NCBI RefSeq assembly: GCF_009769165.1
Contig: NZ_CP043476.1
Location: 434,001 to 498,000, forward strand
Length of the DNA: 64,000 nucleotides
From: Xanthomonas hyacinthi
GTDB taxonomy: Bacteria; Pseudomonadota; Gammaproteobacteria; Xanthomonadales; Xanthomonadaceae
Direction of reading: 5' to 3'
The position numbers were made by a program, and so were the translations under genes. The notes below the pieces were generated by a model. That model was given only the letters and a program-made list of their open reading frames with translations, did not search any database and was not told the origin of the DNA. Numbering within the stretch: the stretch's first letter is position 1; every line of letters begins with the position of its first letter. Of the stretch, positions 27,434-36,352 are shown piece after piece.

Positions 27434-28656
27434 ACCTGAGCCGGCGCCGGACGCCGGCTCGGCAGCAGCGCCGCCACGATGCCCAGCAGCGGCAGGTAGG
27501 ACATCGCCTGGTATACGAACACGATGCCCTCGCGGTCGGCGAGCAGGCCGAGCACCGCCGCACCCAGCCCGCCCATGCCGAAGGCGAAGCCGAAGAACAG
27601 CCCGGAGATGGTGCCGATGCGGCCGGGCATCATTTCCTGCGCATACACCAGGATCGCCGAGAACGCCGAGGACAGCACGAAGCCGATCAGCACGGTCAGC
27701 GCGGTCGCCGCGTGCAGGCCGACGTAGGGCAGCGCCAGCGCGAACGGCGCCACGCCCAGGATCGACACCCAGATCACCGGCTTGCGCCCGATCCGGTCGC
27801 CGACCGGACCGCCGATCAGCGTGCCCAGCGCCGAGGCCAGCAGGAACGCGAACAGGTGCAGCTGCGCGCTCTGCACCGACACCCCGAAGCGCTGGATCAG
27901 ATAGAACGTGTAATAGCTGCTCAGCCCGGCGATGTAGAAATACTTGGAGAAGATCAGCAGCAGCAGGATCGCCACGATCCGCAGCACGGTCCTGCGCGGC
28001 AGCGCCGGCGCCACCGCGGCGGGCCGCGGTGCGGCGCGCACCGCCTGCAGATGCAAGGCGTACCAGCGGCCGACGTAGGACAGCAAGGCGATACCGAGCA
28101 GCGCCGCGGCGCCGAACCAGGCCACGCTTTGGCGACCGTTGGGCACGATCACCGCCGCGGCGATCAGCGGCCCGAGCGCGGTGCCGGTGTTGCCGCCGAC
28201 CTGGAACACCGACTGCGCCAGCCCGTGGCGTCCACCCGAGGCCAGCCGCGCGATCCGCGAGGATTCCGGATGGAAGATCGCCGAGCCGATCCCGACCAGC
28301 GCCGCGGCCAGCAGCACCATCGCGAAACTCGGCGCATACGCCAGCAGCAGCAGGCCGCACAGGGTCGAGGTCATGCCCAGCGGCAGCGAGTACGGCGCCG
28401 GCCGCCGGTCGGTGCGCAGCCCGATCAGCGGCTGGAACAGCGAGGCGGTCAGCTGGTAGGTCAGCGTGATCAGCCCGACCTGGGCGAAGCTGAGCTGGAA
28501 CTGGCCTTTCAGCACCGGGTACAGCGCCAGGATCAGCGACTGCATCATGTCGTTGATCAGGTGCGAGGAGGTGATCGCGGCGAGCACGCCGGTCACCACC
28601 GGACGGGGCGCAGCGGCGGCGGGAACGGTGGCGGCGGCAGGACGCAGACTCGACAT
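27430..28656 (-). CDS. fsr: Fosmidomycin resistance-type MFS transporter (Fsr)
   Basis: A 408-residue MFS transporter. The start is ATG 28656 (MSSLRPAAATVPAAAAPRP, a short cytoplasmic leader before the first helix); the frame runs upstream through the divergent regulator but has no support there. Fsr-family features are HLINDMMQSLILALYPVLK in helix 1, the IGLRTDRRPAPY loop, IFHPESSRIARLASGGRHG, and GPVGDRIGRKPVIW in the second half. About 12 helices. It is expected to export fosmidomycin-like or other small compounds across the inner membrane. An AraC-type gene is divergently transcribed 66 bases away and probably controls it. Confidence 0.88.
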   Translation of the reverse strand: MSSLRPAAATVPAAAAPRPVVTGVLAAITSSHLINDMMQSLILALYPVLKGQFQLSFAQVGLITLTYQLTASLFQPLIGLRTDRRPAPYSLPLGMTSTLCGLLLLAYAPSFAMVLLAAALVGIGSAIFHPESSRIARLASGGRHGLAQSVFQVGGNTGTALGPLIAAAVIVPNGRQSVAWFGAAALLGIALLSYVGRWYALHLQAVRAAPRPAAVAPALPRRTVLRIVAILLLLIFSKYFYIAGLSSYYTFYLIQRFGVSVQSAQLHLFAFLLASALGTLIGGPVGDRIGRKPVIWVSILGVAPFALALPYVGLHAATALTVLIGFVLSSAFSAILVYAQEMMPGRIGTISGLFFGFAFGMGGLGAAVLGLLADREGIVFVYQAMSYLPLLGIVAALLPSRRPAPAQV

Positions 28657-28722
28657 GGCAAACCGGGCGATGGAGGGACGGCGCGCATGGTAGGCTGACC
28701 CGCTTCGACCTTCCTGCGCAAC

Positions 28723-29523
28723 ATGCCCACCACTCGTCGAGAAAAGGACACCACCAGCGCCACGACGCCGTCCGCGTGGAGCATCGACGACGCGCCCGCC
28801 GACGTGGTGTGCAAGGCCGCCGACTATCCCAGCGAGACCGCCATCGCCCCGCACCGGCATGCGCGCCATCAGTTGGTCTACGCCCTGTACGGGCTGATGG
28901 TGGTGCGCTCCGGCCAGGGCCACTGGGTGGTGCCGAGCACCCGTGCGCTGTGGATGCCGGCCGGCACCGTGCACAGCGTGCGCTGCGTCGGCACGCTGGG
29001 CATGCGCAGCCTGTACATCCGCCCCGGCGCGATCGCCGGCATGCCGACACAGCCATCGGTGATGGCGGTGGAACCGCTGCTGGAAGCGCTGATCCGCAGC
29101 GCCGCCAGCGTGCCCTGGGACTACCCCGCCGACTCGCGCGACGGGCGCCTGATGCGGCTGATCCTGGACGAGCTGCATGCCCTGCCGGCGCTGCCGCTGC
29201 ACCTGCCGCAAGCGCACGATGCGCGCCTGCTGCGCATCGCTGCGGCGCTGGAAGCCGACCCGGCCGACGCCACCACCCTGCACGGCTGGGCGGCGCGGCT
29301 GGGCGTGGACGTCAAGACCATCCAGCGCCTGTGCCGGCGCGAGTTGCAGATGCGCTTCGGCCAATGGCGGCAGCAGCTGCGCCTGCTGCGCGGGCTGGAA
29401 CGGCTGGCCGCGGGCGACCGCATCATCGATGTGGCGGTCGAACTCGGCTACGACAGCCCCAGCGCATTCGCCGCGATGTTCAAGCGCCAGTTCGGCCAGC
29501 CGCCGAGCCAGTTCTTCCGTTAG
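28723..29523 (+). CDS. AraC-family transcriptional regulator
   Basis: A 266-residue regulator. The N-terminal half is a cupin-like sensing domain (IAPHRHARHQLVYAL, GHWVVPSTRALWMPAGTVH). The C-terminal part has the two helix-turn-helix motifs of the AraC family (LHGWAARLGVDVKTIQRLCR and IIDVAVELGYDSPSAFAAMF, ending FGQPPSQFF). It faces the fsr gene across a 66-base shared promoter region, so it is likely the local regulator of that exporter. Its inducer is unknown. A 10-base-stem hairpin directly follows the stop codon. Confidence 0.9.
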   Translation: MPTTRREKDTTSATTPSAWSIDDAPADVVCKAADYPSETAIAPHRHARHQLVYALYGLMVVRSGQGHWVVPSTRALWMPAGTVHSVRCVGTLGMRSLYIRPGAIAGMPTQPSVMAVEPLLEALIRSAASVPWDYPADSRDGRLMRLILDELHALPALPLHLPQAHDARLLRIAAALEADPADATTLHGWAARLGVDVKTIQRLCRRELQMRFGQWRQQLRLLRGLERLAAGDRIIDVAVELGYDSPSAFAAMFKRQFGQPPSQFFR

Positions 29524-29524
29524 C

Positions 29525-29556
29525 GGCGTGTCCTCCATTCCCGGGTAGGACACGCC
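29525..29556 (+). terminator. Hairpin after the AraC gene, copy of a dispersed repeat
   Basis: A perfect 10-base inverted repeat GGCGTGTCCT/AGGACACGCC with a 12-base loop starts one base after the stop codon. No T-run follows. The left arm and loop recur in diverged form at 31164-31184 and, inverted, at 31324-31341. Confidence 0.5.
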
Positions 29557-29634
29557 CCAGGTCCGCATACTGCGTCACGGTTCGGTCAGATCCGCAGGCG
29601 CAGGATGCGCGCACCACCCGACTGGAGCACCGCC

Positions 29635-29949
29635 ATGACCCGTTCCATTTCCCTCGCCGTGTGCCTGCTGCTGAGCCTGAGCGCCGTGCCGCTGCTGGCC
29701 GACGCCGCGGCCAAGCCGCAGACCGCGCAGCAGTCGCTGATGGCCCAGTGTTCGGCACAGAACAAGGGCAAGAAAGGCGACGAGTACAAGAGCGCGCAGA
29801 AGGCCTGCCTCAGCGGCGGCAGCGCGGCGCCGGCATCCGGCAACGCCTCGCAGCAGCGGATGAAGGACTGCAACGCCAAGGCGGCCACACAGAAACTGCA
29901 GGGCGATGCGCGCAAGAGCTTCATGAGCGGCTGTCTGAAGAAGCAGTGA
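29635..29949 (+). CDS. psiF: PsiF-repeat secreted protein
   Basis: A 104-residue protein with a signal peptide (MTRSISLAVCLLLSLSAVP, cleavage near ADAAA). The ATG at 29635 lies behind TGGAG; an in-frame ATG 30 bases upstream is not signal-like. Two PsiF-type repeats follow, MAQCSAQNKGKKGDEYKSAQ and MKDCNAKAATQKLQGDARKS, each ending in a C-x-x repeat boundary (KACLSG, SGCLKK). E. coli psiF is induced by phosphate starvation, but the function of the family is unknown. It stands alone and converges with the hydroxylase gene across a perfect palindrome. Confidence 0.85.
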   Translation: MTRSISLAVCLLLSLSAVPLLADAAAKPQTAQQSLMAQCSAQNKGKKGDEYKSAQKACLSGGSAAPASGNASQQRMKDCNAKAATQKLQGDARKSFMSGCLKKQ

Positions 29950-29979
29950 TCGGCCGGCCGCAGCGGCGCGAACGTGCCA

Positions 29980-30007
29980 TGGACGCGGCCTGCGCAGGCC
30001 GCGTCCA
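29980..30007. terminator. 28-base perfect palindrome between convergent genes
   Basis: Two 14-base arms (TGGACGCGGCCTGC and its exact complement) meet without a loop, 30 bases after psiF and 16 bases after the convergent hydroxylase gene. It can form a very stable hairpin on either strand and probably acts as a bidirectional terminator, although no T-run is present. Confidence 0.6.
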
Positions 30008-30022
30008 GCATCTGGCAATGCG

Positions 30023-31111
30023 CTAAGCCGCAGGATCGGCGACGCGGTCCGCCGACGCGACGTGGTCGATCTGCGCCACCGCATGATCGACCGGGGCATG
30101 CTCGACAGGGATCGGCACATAGTCCTCGCTGAAGGCGACCTCGCCCGGCGTCCATCCGGCGCGGCGCCGTACCGCACCCCAGAACCGCTTCAATCCCTCC
30201 AGTTGCAGCGCGACCAGGCCCAGCTCGTTGTCGCGATCCACCATCGGGTCGCCGACCCCGGTGGGGCGCAGCGGCTCGCCGTACAACGCGGTGCCGAACA
30301 GCACGTCCCAGAACGCGAACACCTGGCCGAAGTTGCAGTTGTGCAGGTTCGGCCGCTGCGGATCCACGCGCATGTGATGCAGGCGATGGAAGCGCGGATC
30401 GACCAGGAGCTTGTCCAGCACCGGCCCGAACCCGAAGCGCACGTTGGCGTGCGACAGGTTCTGCACCAGTTCGCCGAGCAGCATCAGCCAGGCGAACTCG
30501 TCGGCGGCGATGCCGAACGCCACGCCCACCGCGGCCAGCACGAACGATTGCAGCGCACCGTCCAGATAGTTGCTGCGGTCGTTGGCCCAGCAACTTAGCT
30601 GGCGCTGGCTGTGGTGCATGCTGTGCATCGCCCACCACCACGGCAGCCAGTGCTGGACCCGGTGCATCCAGTAGTAGGTGAAGTCGTAGGCCAGGTAGTA
30701 CAGCGCGAACAAGGCCAGCGGATGCCGGTCCAGCCACGGCCAGGCGTGGCGCAGGCCGAACACCGGCGCCGACGCGGCGCTCGCATCGGCACCGCCCAGC
30801 GCATTCGCCAGCGGGGTCAGGATCAGCAACGAGAACAGCGGGAACACCCCGACCAGCATCAGCCAGGTGTAGTGGAAATCGATCCTGGCCAGGCGCCGAT
30901 GCTCCCAGCGCTCGGCCGGCCACAGGCTTTCCAGCGGCCGGAACAGCACGCCGATGATGCACAGCTGCAGGGCCGCGATCAGCAACGAAGCGGCGATCTC
31001 GCGCGGATCGTCGCTGAGTCCGGTCAGGTGCAGCGCCGCCAGCGACGGCGCCACCGCATGCTCGGCCACCGCGGCGACGACGACAGACCAGGCATGCGCG
31101 ATGGACAACAT
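30023..31111 (-). CDS. Fatty acid hydroxylase/sterol desaturase family membrane protein
   Basis: A 362-residue integral membrane protein with the histidine boxes of the di-iron hydroxylase/desaturase superfamily: HRVQH (about residue 154), HSMHH (about 166) and RFHRLHH (about 242). About five membrane helices lie around the boxes. It should use iron and O2 to hydroxylate a lipid or similar hydrophobic substrate, which cannot be named from sequence. It has no operon partner: metY upstream ends 337 bases away. Another eight-histidine member of the superfamily (carotenoid hydroxylase-like) is an alternative, but the box spacing fits the broad hydroxylase family best. Confidence 0.88.
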   Translation of the reverse strand: MLSIAHAWSVVVAAVAEHAVAPSLAALHLTGLSDDPREIAASLLIAALQLCIIGVLFRPLESLWPAERWEHRRLARIDFHYTWLMLVGVFPLFSLLILTPLANALGGADASAASAPVFGLRHAWPWLDRHPLALFALYYLAYDFTYYWMHRVQHWLPWWWAMHSMHHSQRQLSCWANDRSNYLDGALQSFVLAAVGVAFGIAADEFAWLMLLGELVQNLSHANVRFGFGPVLDKLLVDPRFHRLHHMRVDPQRPNLHNCNFGQVFAFWDVLFGTALYGEPLRPTGVGDPMVDRDNELGLVALQLEGLKRFWGAVRRRAGWTPGEVAFSEDYVPIPVEHAPVDHAVAQIDHVASADRVADPAA

Positions 31112-31448
31112 GACGACGGCTCCTGGGACACGACGACGCCGGCGCGACTGCCGGGCACATTAAGCGTGTCGTCCATCCCCGGGGCAGATCGCGCCGACAG
31201 CGGCGCTGCGGGTTGGAGCTGGCAGGCCGCCAGCCGGCGTCGCGCGGCGCGACCCGACCGCCCAGTCTGGCGCTGCGCCACGCGGCGCCAGACAACGGCC
31301 TGCCAGACCAATGCGAGCTACTCGGGGACGGATGACACGCCTTAGCGTGGCGGCCGATCCTTTCGCCAAGCTGTCCGCTTGCGTTGTGCTTGCTGTCGTC
31401 CCGGCAGCAGCGTCCACGCCGCCGCCGCCGCACGTGACCAGGCTGGGA
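31112..31448. other. Intergenic region upstream of the hydroxylase gene
   Basis: No gene seen. It contains one direct copy (31164-31184) and one inverted copy (31324-31341) of the GCGTGTC-N-TCC repeat also found after the AraC gene. The hydroxylase promoter should lie here. Confidence 0.5.
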
Positions 31449-32735
31449 TCAGGCCTGCGCCAGCGCCTGCCGCAGGTCGGCGAGCAGGTCGTCGATGTGC
31501 TCGATGCCGACCGACAGCCGCACCGTGTCCTCGCTGACCCCGCTGCGCTCCAGCTCCTGCGCCGACAATTGCCGGTGCGTGGTCGAGGCCGGATGCGTGG
31601 CCAGCGACTTGGCATCGCCGATGTTCACCAGCCGGGTGAACAGCTGCAACGCGTCGAGGAAGCGCGCACCGGCGGCGCGGCCGCCGCGCAGGCCGAAGGT
31701 GAGCACGCCCGAGCCCTGCCCGCGCAGATACTTCTGCGCCAGCGCATGCTCCGGATGCCCGGGCAGGCCGGCGTAGTTGACCCATTCCACCTTGGCCTCG
31801 CTGTGCAGATGCCGGGCCACCGCCAAGGTGTTCTGGTTGATCCGGTCCATGCGCAGCGGCAGCGTCTCGATGCCCTGCAGGATCAGGAACGCGTTGAAGG
31901 GCGACAGCGCCGCGCCGGTATTGCGCAACGGCACCACCCGCGCGCGGCCGATGTAGGCCGCCTCGCCCAGCGCTTCGGTATAGACCACGCCGTGGTAGCT
32001 GACGTCCGGTTCGTTGAGGCGGCGGAAGCGCTGCGCATGCGCCGCCCACGGGAACTTGCCCGAGTCCACGATCGCACCGCCCAGGCTGGTGCCGTGCCCG
32101 CCAAGGTATTTGGTCAGCGAATGCACCACGATGTCGGCGCCGAAGTCGATCGGCCGCAGCAGGTATGGCGTGGGCACCGTGTTGTCGACGATCAGCGGCA
32201 CGCCGTGCGCGTGCGCGATCGCGGCGACCGCTTCCAGGTCGGTGACGTTGCCGCGCGGATTGCCGATCGACTCGACGAAGATCGCCTTGGTGCGGTCGTC
32301 GATCAGCCCGGCGAACGCGTCCGGATCGCGGTAGTCGGCGAAGCGGGTTTCGATGCCCGACAGCGGCAGCGTGTGCGCGAACAGGTTGTAGGTGCCGCCG
32401 TACAGCGCGCTGGAGGAGACGATGTTGTCGCCGGCCTCGGCGATGGTCTGGATCGCATAGGTCACCGCGGCCTGCCCGGAGGCCACCGCCAGCGCGCCGA
32501 TGCCGCCTTCCAGCGCGGCGATGCGCTGTTCCAGCACATCGGTGGTGGGATTCATGATGCGGCTGTAGATGTTGCCCTGCACCTTCAGGTCGAACAGGTC
32601 GGCGCCGTGCTGGGTGTCGTCGAAAGCATAGGCCACGGTCTGGTAGATCGGCACCGCCACCGCGCGCGTGGTCGGATCGGGGCGGTAGCCGCCATGCACG
32701 GCGATGGTTTCCAGCTTCCAGTTCGGGTCGGACAT
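31449..32735 (-). CDS. metY: O-acetylhomoserine aminocarboxypropyltransferase (sulfhydrylase)
   Basis: A 428-residue PLP enzyme of the Cys/Met metabolism family, of the length and composition of MetY. Key signs: ETIAVHGGYRPDPTTRA at the N-terminus, the YSRIMNPTTDVLEQR substrate/PLP region, and the PLP lysine at about 209 in VVHSLTKYLGGHGTS. GDAKSLATHPASTTHRQL near the C-terminus is typical of O-acetylhomoserine or O-succinylhomoserine sulfhydrylases. It makes homocysteine from an activated homoserine and sulfide in the cytoplasm. It is monocistronic as far as can be seen. No riboswitch structure was recognised in the 120 bases upstream. Confidence 0.92.
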   Translation of the reverse strand: MSDPNWKLETIAVHGGYRPDPTTRAVAVPIYQTVAYAFDDTQHGADLFDLKVQGNIYSRIMNPTTDVLEQRIAALEGGIGALAVASGQAAVTYAIQTIAEAGDNIVSSSALYGGTYNLFAHTLPLSGIETRFADYRDPDAFAGLIDDRTKAIFVESIGNPRGNVTDLEAVAAIAHAHGVPLIVDNTVPTPYLLRPIDFGADIVVHSLTKYLGGHGTSLGGAIVDSGKFPWAAHAQRFRRLNEPDVSYHGVVYTEALGEAAYIGRARVVPLRNTGAALSPFNAFLILQGIETLPLRMDRINQNTLAVARHLHSEAKVEWVNYAGLPGHPEHALAQKYLRGQGSGVLTFGLRGGRAAGARFLDALQLFTRLVNIGDAKSLATHPASTTHRQLSAQELERSGVSEDTVRLSVGIEHIDDLLADLRQALAQA

Positions 32736-32855
32736 GGGCGGGTCTCGGCAAGAGGAGCCGAGACGATAGCGGCGATCGCGTGCAGCGCCTGCTAACCGCT
32801 GGTTATAAGCCTATGCCTTGAGGCCGGCGACGCTGCGGCCTGAGATCGCATGGCG

Positions 32856-33128
32856 CTATTTGCGCACCAGGTAGCCGACCAGGGCACCGCCTACTGCGGT
32901 CAGGAACGACATCGCCCATTTCTTGTCATCGGCCGATACCTTGCCGGTCGTATCAAGCAGCGTCGTCAGGCAGATCCAGCCAATCGCGCCGATGAACACC
33001 GAGGCGAACAAGAACAACAGGATGTCCTTGGTCAGGCGGACCGCTCGCTCGGCCTCGGTTTCGTTCTTCTCAACATTGACCTTGAAACTGTGCCCGCTCG
33101 GCGGGCTGTTCAGGTCAAGCGTGCTCAT
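32856..33128 (-). CDS. Small two-helix membrane protein partnered with an RHH protein
   Basis: A 90-residue protein with a charged N-terminal region (VEKNETEAERAVRLTKD), a membrane helix (ILLFLFASVFIGAIGWICLT), a polar loop (TGKVSADDKK) and a second helix ending LVGYLVRK. Its ATG overlaps the stop of the upstream ribbon-helix-helix gene (ATGA), so they form a two-gene operon. No family was recognised. The pairing of a DNA-binding RHH protein and a small membrane protein recalls toxin-antitoxin or phage-accessory modules, but no toxin motif is visible. Confidence 0.75.
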   Translation of the reverse strand: MSTLDLNSPPSGHSFKVNVEKNETEAERAVRLTKDILLFLFASVFIGAIGWICLTTLLDTTGKVSADDKKWAMSFLTAVGGALVGYLVRK

Positions 33129-33334
33129 AAACCGATGATCTCGGTTTCGAGCTGGCGGGTCTCCGGATTCACCAGGCCGATCTTGCGCCCCTGTTTGGTG
33201 CCGTCACGGGCGGCCAGGTAGAGCTGCAACGCCTTGCGCAGGATCTCGCTCTTGCTCTGCTGGGATTCCAGGGCAGCCTGGTCGATGGCCTTGTTGAGAT
33301 CGTCGGAAAGATTCAGGTTCAGGCGGACGGACAT
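33125..33334 (-). CDS. Ribbon-helix-helix (CopG/Arc-like) DNA-binding protein
   Basis: A 69-residue protein. The ATG at 33334 gives MSVRLNLNLSDDLNKAIDQA, the beta-strand and first helix of an RHH fold, followed by QQSKSEILRKALQLYLAA as the second helix. The remaining tail (GRKIGLVNPETRQLETEIIG) is typical of small regulators of this kind. The frame could extend to 33391 but the upstream residues are unlike the fold. It is translationally coupled to the membrane protein gene downstream and probably autoregulates the pair. Confidence 0.8.
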   Translation of the reverse strand: MSVRLNLNLSDDLNKAIDQAALESQQSKSEILRKALQLYLAARDGTKQGRKIGLVNPETRQLETEIIGL

Positions 33335-33481
33335 GGGAGCCTCGCGGGTCGTTGGATGAGGAAAATATACATCAAATACCCTCAAGGACACCTCGCCGAC
33401 CCATTAGCCAACTGGCCGCCGGATTCCATCGCCCGATTCTGGATTCAGGCGATGGCGACCGCGGCCGCGACGCGGATCGCA

Positions 33482-36067
33482 TCAGGCCTTCACGAACACC
33501 AGGCGTCCGCCCTCGGCATCCACGCGGATCGTGTCGCCGCTCAGGAACTGCGCGGACAGGATCTGCTGCGCCAGCGGGTTCTCCAGCTGCGACTGGATCG
33601 CGCGCTTCAGCGGCCGCGCGCCGTACACCGGATCGAAGCCGACGTTGCCGAGCAGTTCCAGCGCGCGGTCGCTGAGTTCGATCTTCAGCCCGCGCTCGGC
33701 CAGGCGCTTGTCCAGGCCGCCCAGCTGGATGCGCGCGATCGACTTGATCTGCGCCTTGTCCAGCGGATGGAACACCACGATGTCGTCCAGCCGGTTGATG
33801 AACTCCGGGCGGAAATGCGCCTGCACCACGCCCATCACCGCCGCCTTCATCTGCGTGTAGGCCTCGGCCGAGCCGTCGCCGCTCAGTTCCTGGATCTGGT
33901 GCGAGCCCAGGTTCGAGGTCATCACGATGACGGTGTTGCGGAAGTCCACGGTGCGGCCCTGGCCGTCGGTGAGGCGGCCATCGTCGAGCACCTGCAGCAG
34001 GATGTTGAACACGTCGCTGTGCGCCTTCTCCACCTCGTCGAGCAGGATCAGCGAATACGGCCGGCGCCGCACCGCCTCGGTCAGATAGCCGCCTTCCTCG
34101 TAGCCGACGTAGCCCGGAGGCGCGCCGATCAGCCGCGCCACCGAATGCTTCTCCATGAACTCGCTCATGTCGATGCGGATCATCGCCTCGCTGCTGTCGA
34201 ACAGGAACTCGGCCAGCGCCTTGCACAGCTCGGTCTTGCCGACACCGGTCGGGCCCAGGAACAGGAACGAGCCGCTGGGCCGGTTCGGATCGGACAGGCC
34301 GGCGCGCGAGCGCCGCACCGCATCGGAGACCACCTTGATCGCCTCTTCCTGGCCGACCACGCGCCGGTGCAGTTCGTCTTCCATGCGCAGCAGCTTGTCG
34401 CGCTCGCCCTCGAGCATGCGGTTGACCGGAATGCCGGTCCAGCGCGACACCACCTCGGCGATCTCCTCGGCGGTGACGCGGTCCTGCACCAGCTTGAAAT
34501 CGTGATGCTCGGCATCGCCGGCCGCGGCCAGCTGCTTCTCCAGGTTCGGCAGCAGGCCGTACTGGATCTCGCTCATCTTGGCGTAGTCCTGGCGCCGATG
34601 CGCCGCTTCCAGTTCGACCCGCGCCTGCTCGATCTGCTCCTTGATCCTGGTCGCGCCCTGCAAGGTGGCCTTCTCCGAGCGCCACACTTCGTCGAGGTCG
34701 GAGAACTCGCGCTCGAGTTTGTCGATATCGCTTTCCAGGTCGGCCAGGCGCTGCCGCGAGGCCTCGTCCTTTTCCTTCTTCAGCATCTCGCGCTGGATCT
34801 TGAGCTGGATCAGGCGCCGCTCCAGGCGATCCAGTTCTTCCGGCTTGGAGTCGATCTCCATGCGGATGCGGCTGGCGGCCTCGTCCATCAGGTCGATGGC
34901 CTTGTCCGGCAGCTGGCGGTCGCTGATGTAGCGGTTGGACAGCGTGGCCGCGGCGACGATCGCCGGGTCGGTGATCTCCACGCCGTGATGCACCGCGTAG
35001 CGCTCCTTGAGTCCGCGCAGGATGGCGATGGTGTCTTCCACCGTCGGCTCGCCGACGAACACCTTCTGGAAGCGCCGCTCCAGCGCGGCGTCCTTCTCGA
35101 TGTACTTGCGGTATTCGTCCAGGGTGGTGGCGCCGATGCAGTGCAGCTCGCCGCGCGCCAGCGCCGGCTTGAGCATGTTGCCCGCGTCCATCGCGCCGTC
35201 GGCCTTGCCGGCGCCGACCATGGTGTGCAGTTCGTCGATGAACAGGATGACCTGGCCTTCGGTCCTGGACAGGTCGTTGAGCACGCCCTTGAGCCGCTCC
35301 TCGAACTCGCCGCGGAACTTGGCGCCGGCGATCAGCGCGCCCATGTCCAGCGACAGCACGCGGCGGCCGCGCAGGCCTTCCGGCACCTCGCCGTTGACGA
35401 TGCGCTGGGCCAGCCCCTCGACGATGGCGGTCTTGCCGACGCCGGGTTCGCCGATCAGCACCGGGTTGTTCTTGGTGCGCCGCTGCAGCACCTGGATGGT
35501 GCGGCGGATTTCCTCATCGCGGCCGATCACCGGATCCAGCTTGCCGCTCTCGGCGCGCGCGGTGAGGTCGATGGTGTATTTCTCAAGCGCCTGGCGCTGC
35601 TCTTCGGCGCTTTCCGACTGCACCGTCTCGCCGCCGCGCAGCTTGTCGATGGCCGCTTCGAGCTTGTTCTTGTCGGCGCCGGCGGCGCGCAGCGCCAGGC
35701 CCAGCGCGCCGGCATCGTCGGCCGCGGCCAGCACGAACCACTCGCTGGCGATGAACTGGTCGTTGTGCTGCTGCGCCAGCTTGTCGGTCTGGTTGAGCAA
35801 GCGGCTCAGATCGTTGCCGATCGACAGGTTGCCGGGCTGGCCGCTGACCTTGGGCAGCTTGTCCAGCGCCTCGCCCAGCCGCTCGCGCAGCACCGGCACG
35901 TTGACCCCGGCCTGCGCCAGCAGCGGCCGGGTACTGCCGCCGGACTGGTCGAGCAGCGCCGTGAACACATGCACCGGCTCGACGATGGTGTGGTCGCGGC
36001 CCACGGCCAGCGACTGGGCGTCGGCCAGCGCCTGCTGGAAACGCGACGTGAGCTTGTCCATCCGCAT
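33482..36067 (-). CDS. clpB: ClpB protein-disaggregating chaperone
   Basis: An 861-residue AAA+ disaggregase. The N-terminus ([20 protein letters not shown]) matches the ClpB N-domain. NBD1 has Walker [10 protein letters not shown] and Walker [13 protein letters not shown]. The coiled-coil middle domain spans about residues 400-530 ([20 protein letters not shown]). NBD2 has [19 protein letters not shown] and [11 protein letters not shown], and a C-terminal domain ends the protein. It works with DnaK to rescue aggregated proteins after heat stress. A GAGGAA ribosome site precedes the ATG, and a good sigma-32 promoter lies 48 to 75 bases upstream of the start. Confidence 0.97.
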   Translation of the reverse strand: MRMDKLTSRFQQALADAQSLAVGRDHTIVEPVHVFTALLDQSGGSTRPLLAQAGVNVPVLRERLGEALDKLPKVSGQPGNLSIGNDLSRLLNQTDKLAQQHNDQFIASEWFVLAAADDAGALGLALRAAGADKNKLEAAIDKLRGGETVQSESAEEQRQALEKYTIDLTARAESGKLDPVIGRDEEIRRTIQVLQRRTKNNPVLIGEPGVGKTAIVEGLAQRIVNGEVPEGLRGRRVLSLDMGALIAGAKFRGEFEERLKGVLNDLSRTEGQVILFIDELHTMVGAGKADGAMDAGNMLKPALARGELHCIGATTLDEYRKYIEKDAALERRFQKVFVGEPTVEDTIAILRGLKERYAVHHGVEITDPAIVAAATLSNRYISDRQLPDKAIDLMDEAASRIRMEIDSKPEELDRLERRLIQLKIQREMLKKEKDEASRQRLADLESDIDKLEREFSDLDEVWRSEKATLQGATRIKEQIEQARVELEAAHRRQDYAKMSEIQYGLLPNLEKQLAAAGDAEHHDFKLVQDRVTAEEIAEVVSRWTGIPVNRMLEGERDKLLRMEDELHRRVVGQEEAIKVVSDAVRRSRAGLSDPNRPSGSFLFLGPTGVGKTELCKALAEFLFDSSEAMIRIDMSEFMEKHSVARLIGAPPGYVGYEEGGYLTEAVRRRPYSLILLDEVEKAHSDVFNILLQVLDDGRLTDGQGRTVDFRNTVIVMTSNLGSHQIQELSGDGSAEAYTQMKAAVMGVVQAHFRPEFINRLDDIVVFHPLDKAQIKSIARIQLGGLDKRLAERGLKIELSDRALELLGNVGFDPVYGARPLKRAIQSQLENPLAQQILSAQFLSGDTIRVDAEGGRLVFVKA

Positions 36068-36114
36068 CGGGAAGTTCCTCTGAAAGGGGGGCCGGCCGCG
36101 CCGGCATGCTAGTC

Positions 36115-36142
36115 AGATGCGGTTGCTGCGGCATGTTTCAAG
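36115..36142 (-). promoter_or_regulatory. Sigma-32 heat-shock promoter of clpB
   Basis: On the minus strand CTTGAAA (36142-36136), a 13-base spacer and CCGCATCT (36122-36115) match the sigma-32 consensus CTTGAAA-N11-16-CCCCATNT with a single mismatch. It lies just upstream of clpB. Confidence 0.85.
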
Positions 36143-36352
36143 GCCGCGGGCCTGCCTGTCTCCGTCTGCGCCGCCTGGCCGACCGCCCGCCCAAGGGCTG
36201 CGCGACGACAGCCGCCGTGCGCGCATGGCGTGCATCCGGCGCAGCACCCTCGCCACCGAGCGGCGTGCTGCGCCAGTCGCCGCACGGTCACACGCCGCTA
36301 CCGCCAGTGCCCCTACCCTCGCGCTTCCGAACCTTCCCGCACAGGAGCCGCA

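Noticed and set aside
28657..29568. Long N-terminal extension of the fsr frame to 712 codons
   Set aside because: The extension runs antisense through the AraC gene; the MFS fold starts right after ATG 28656.
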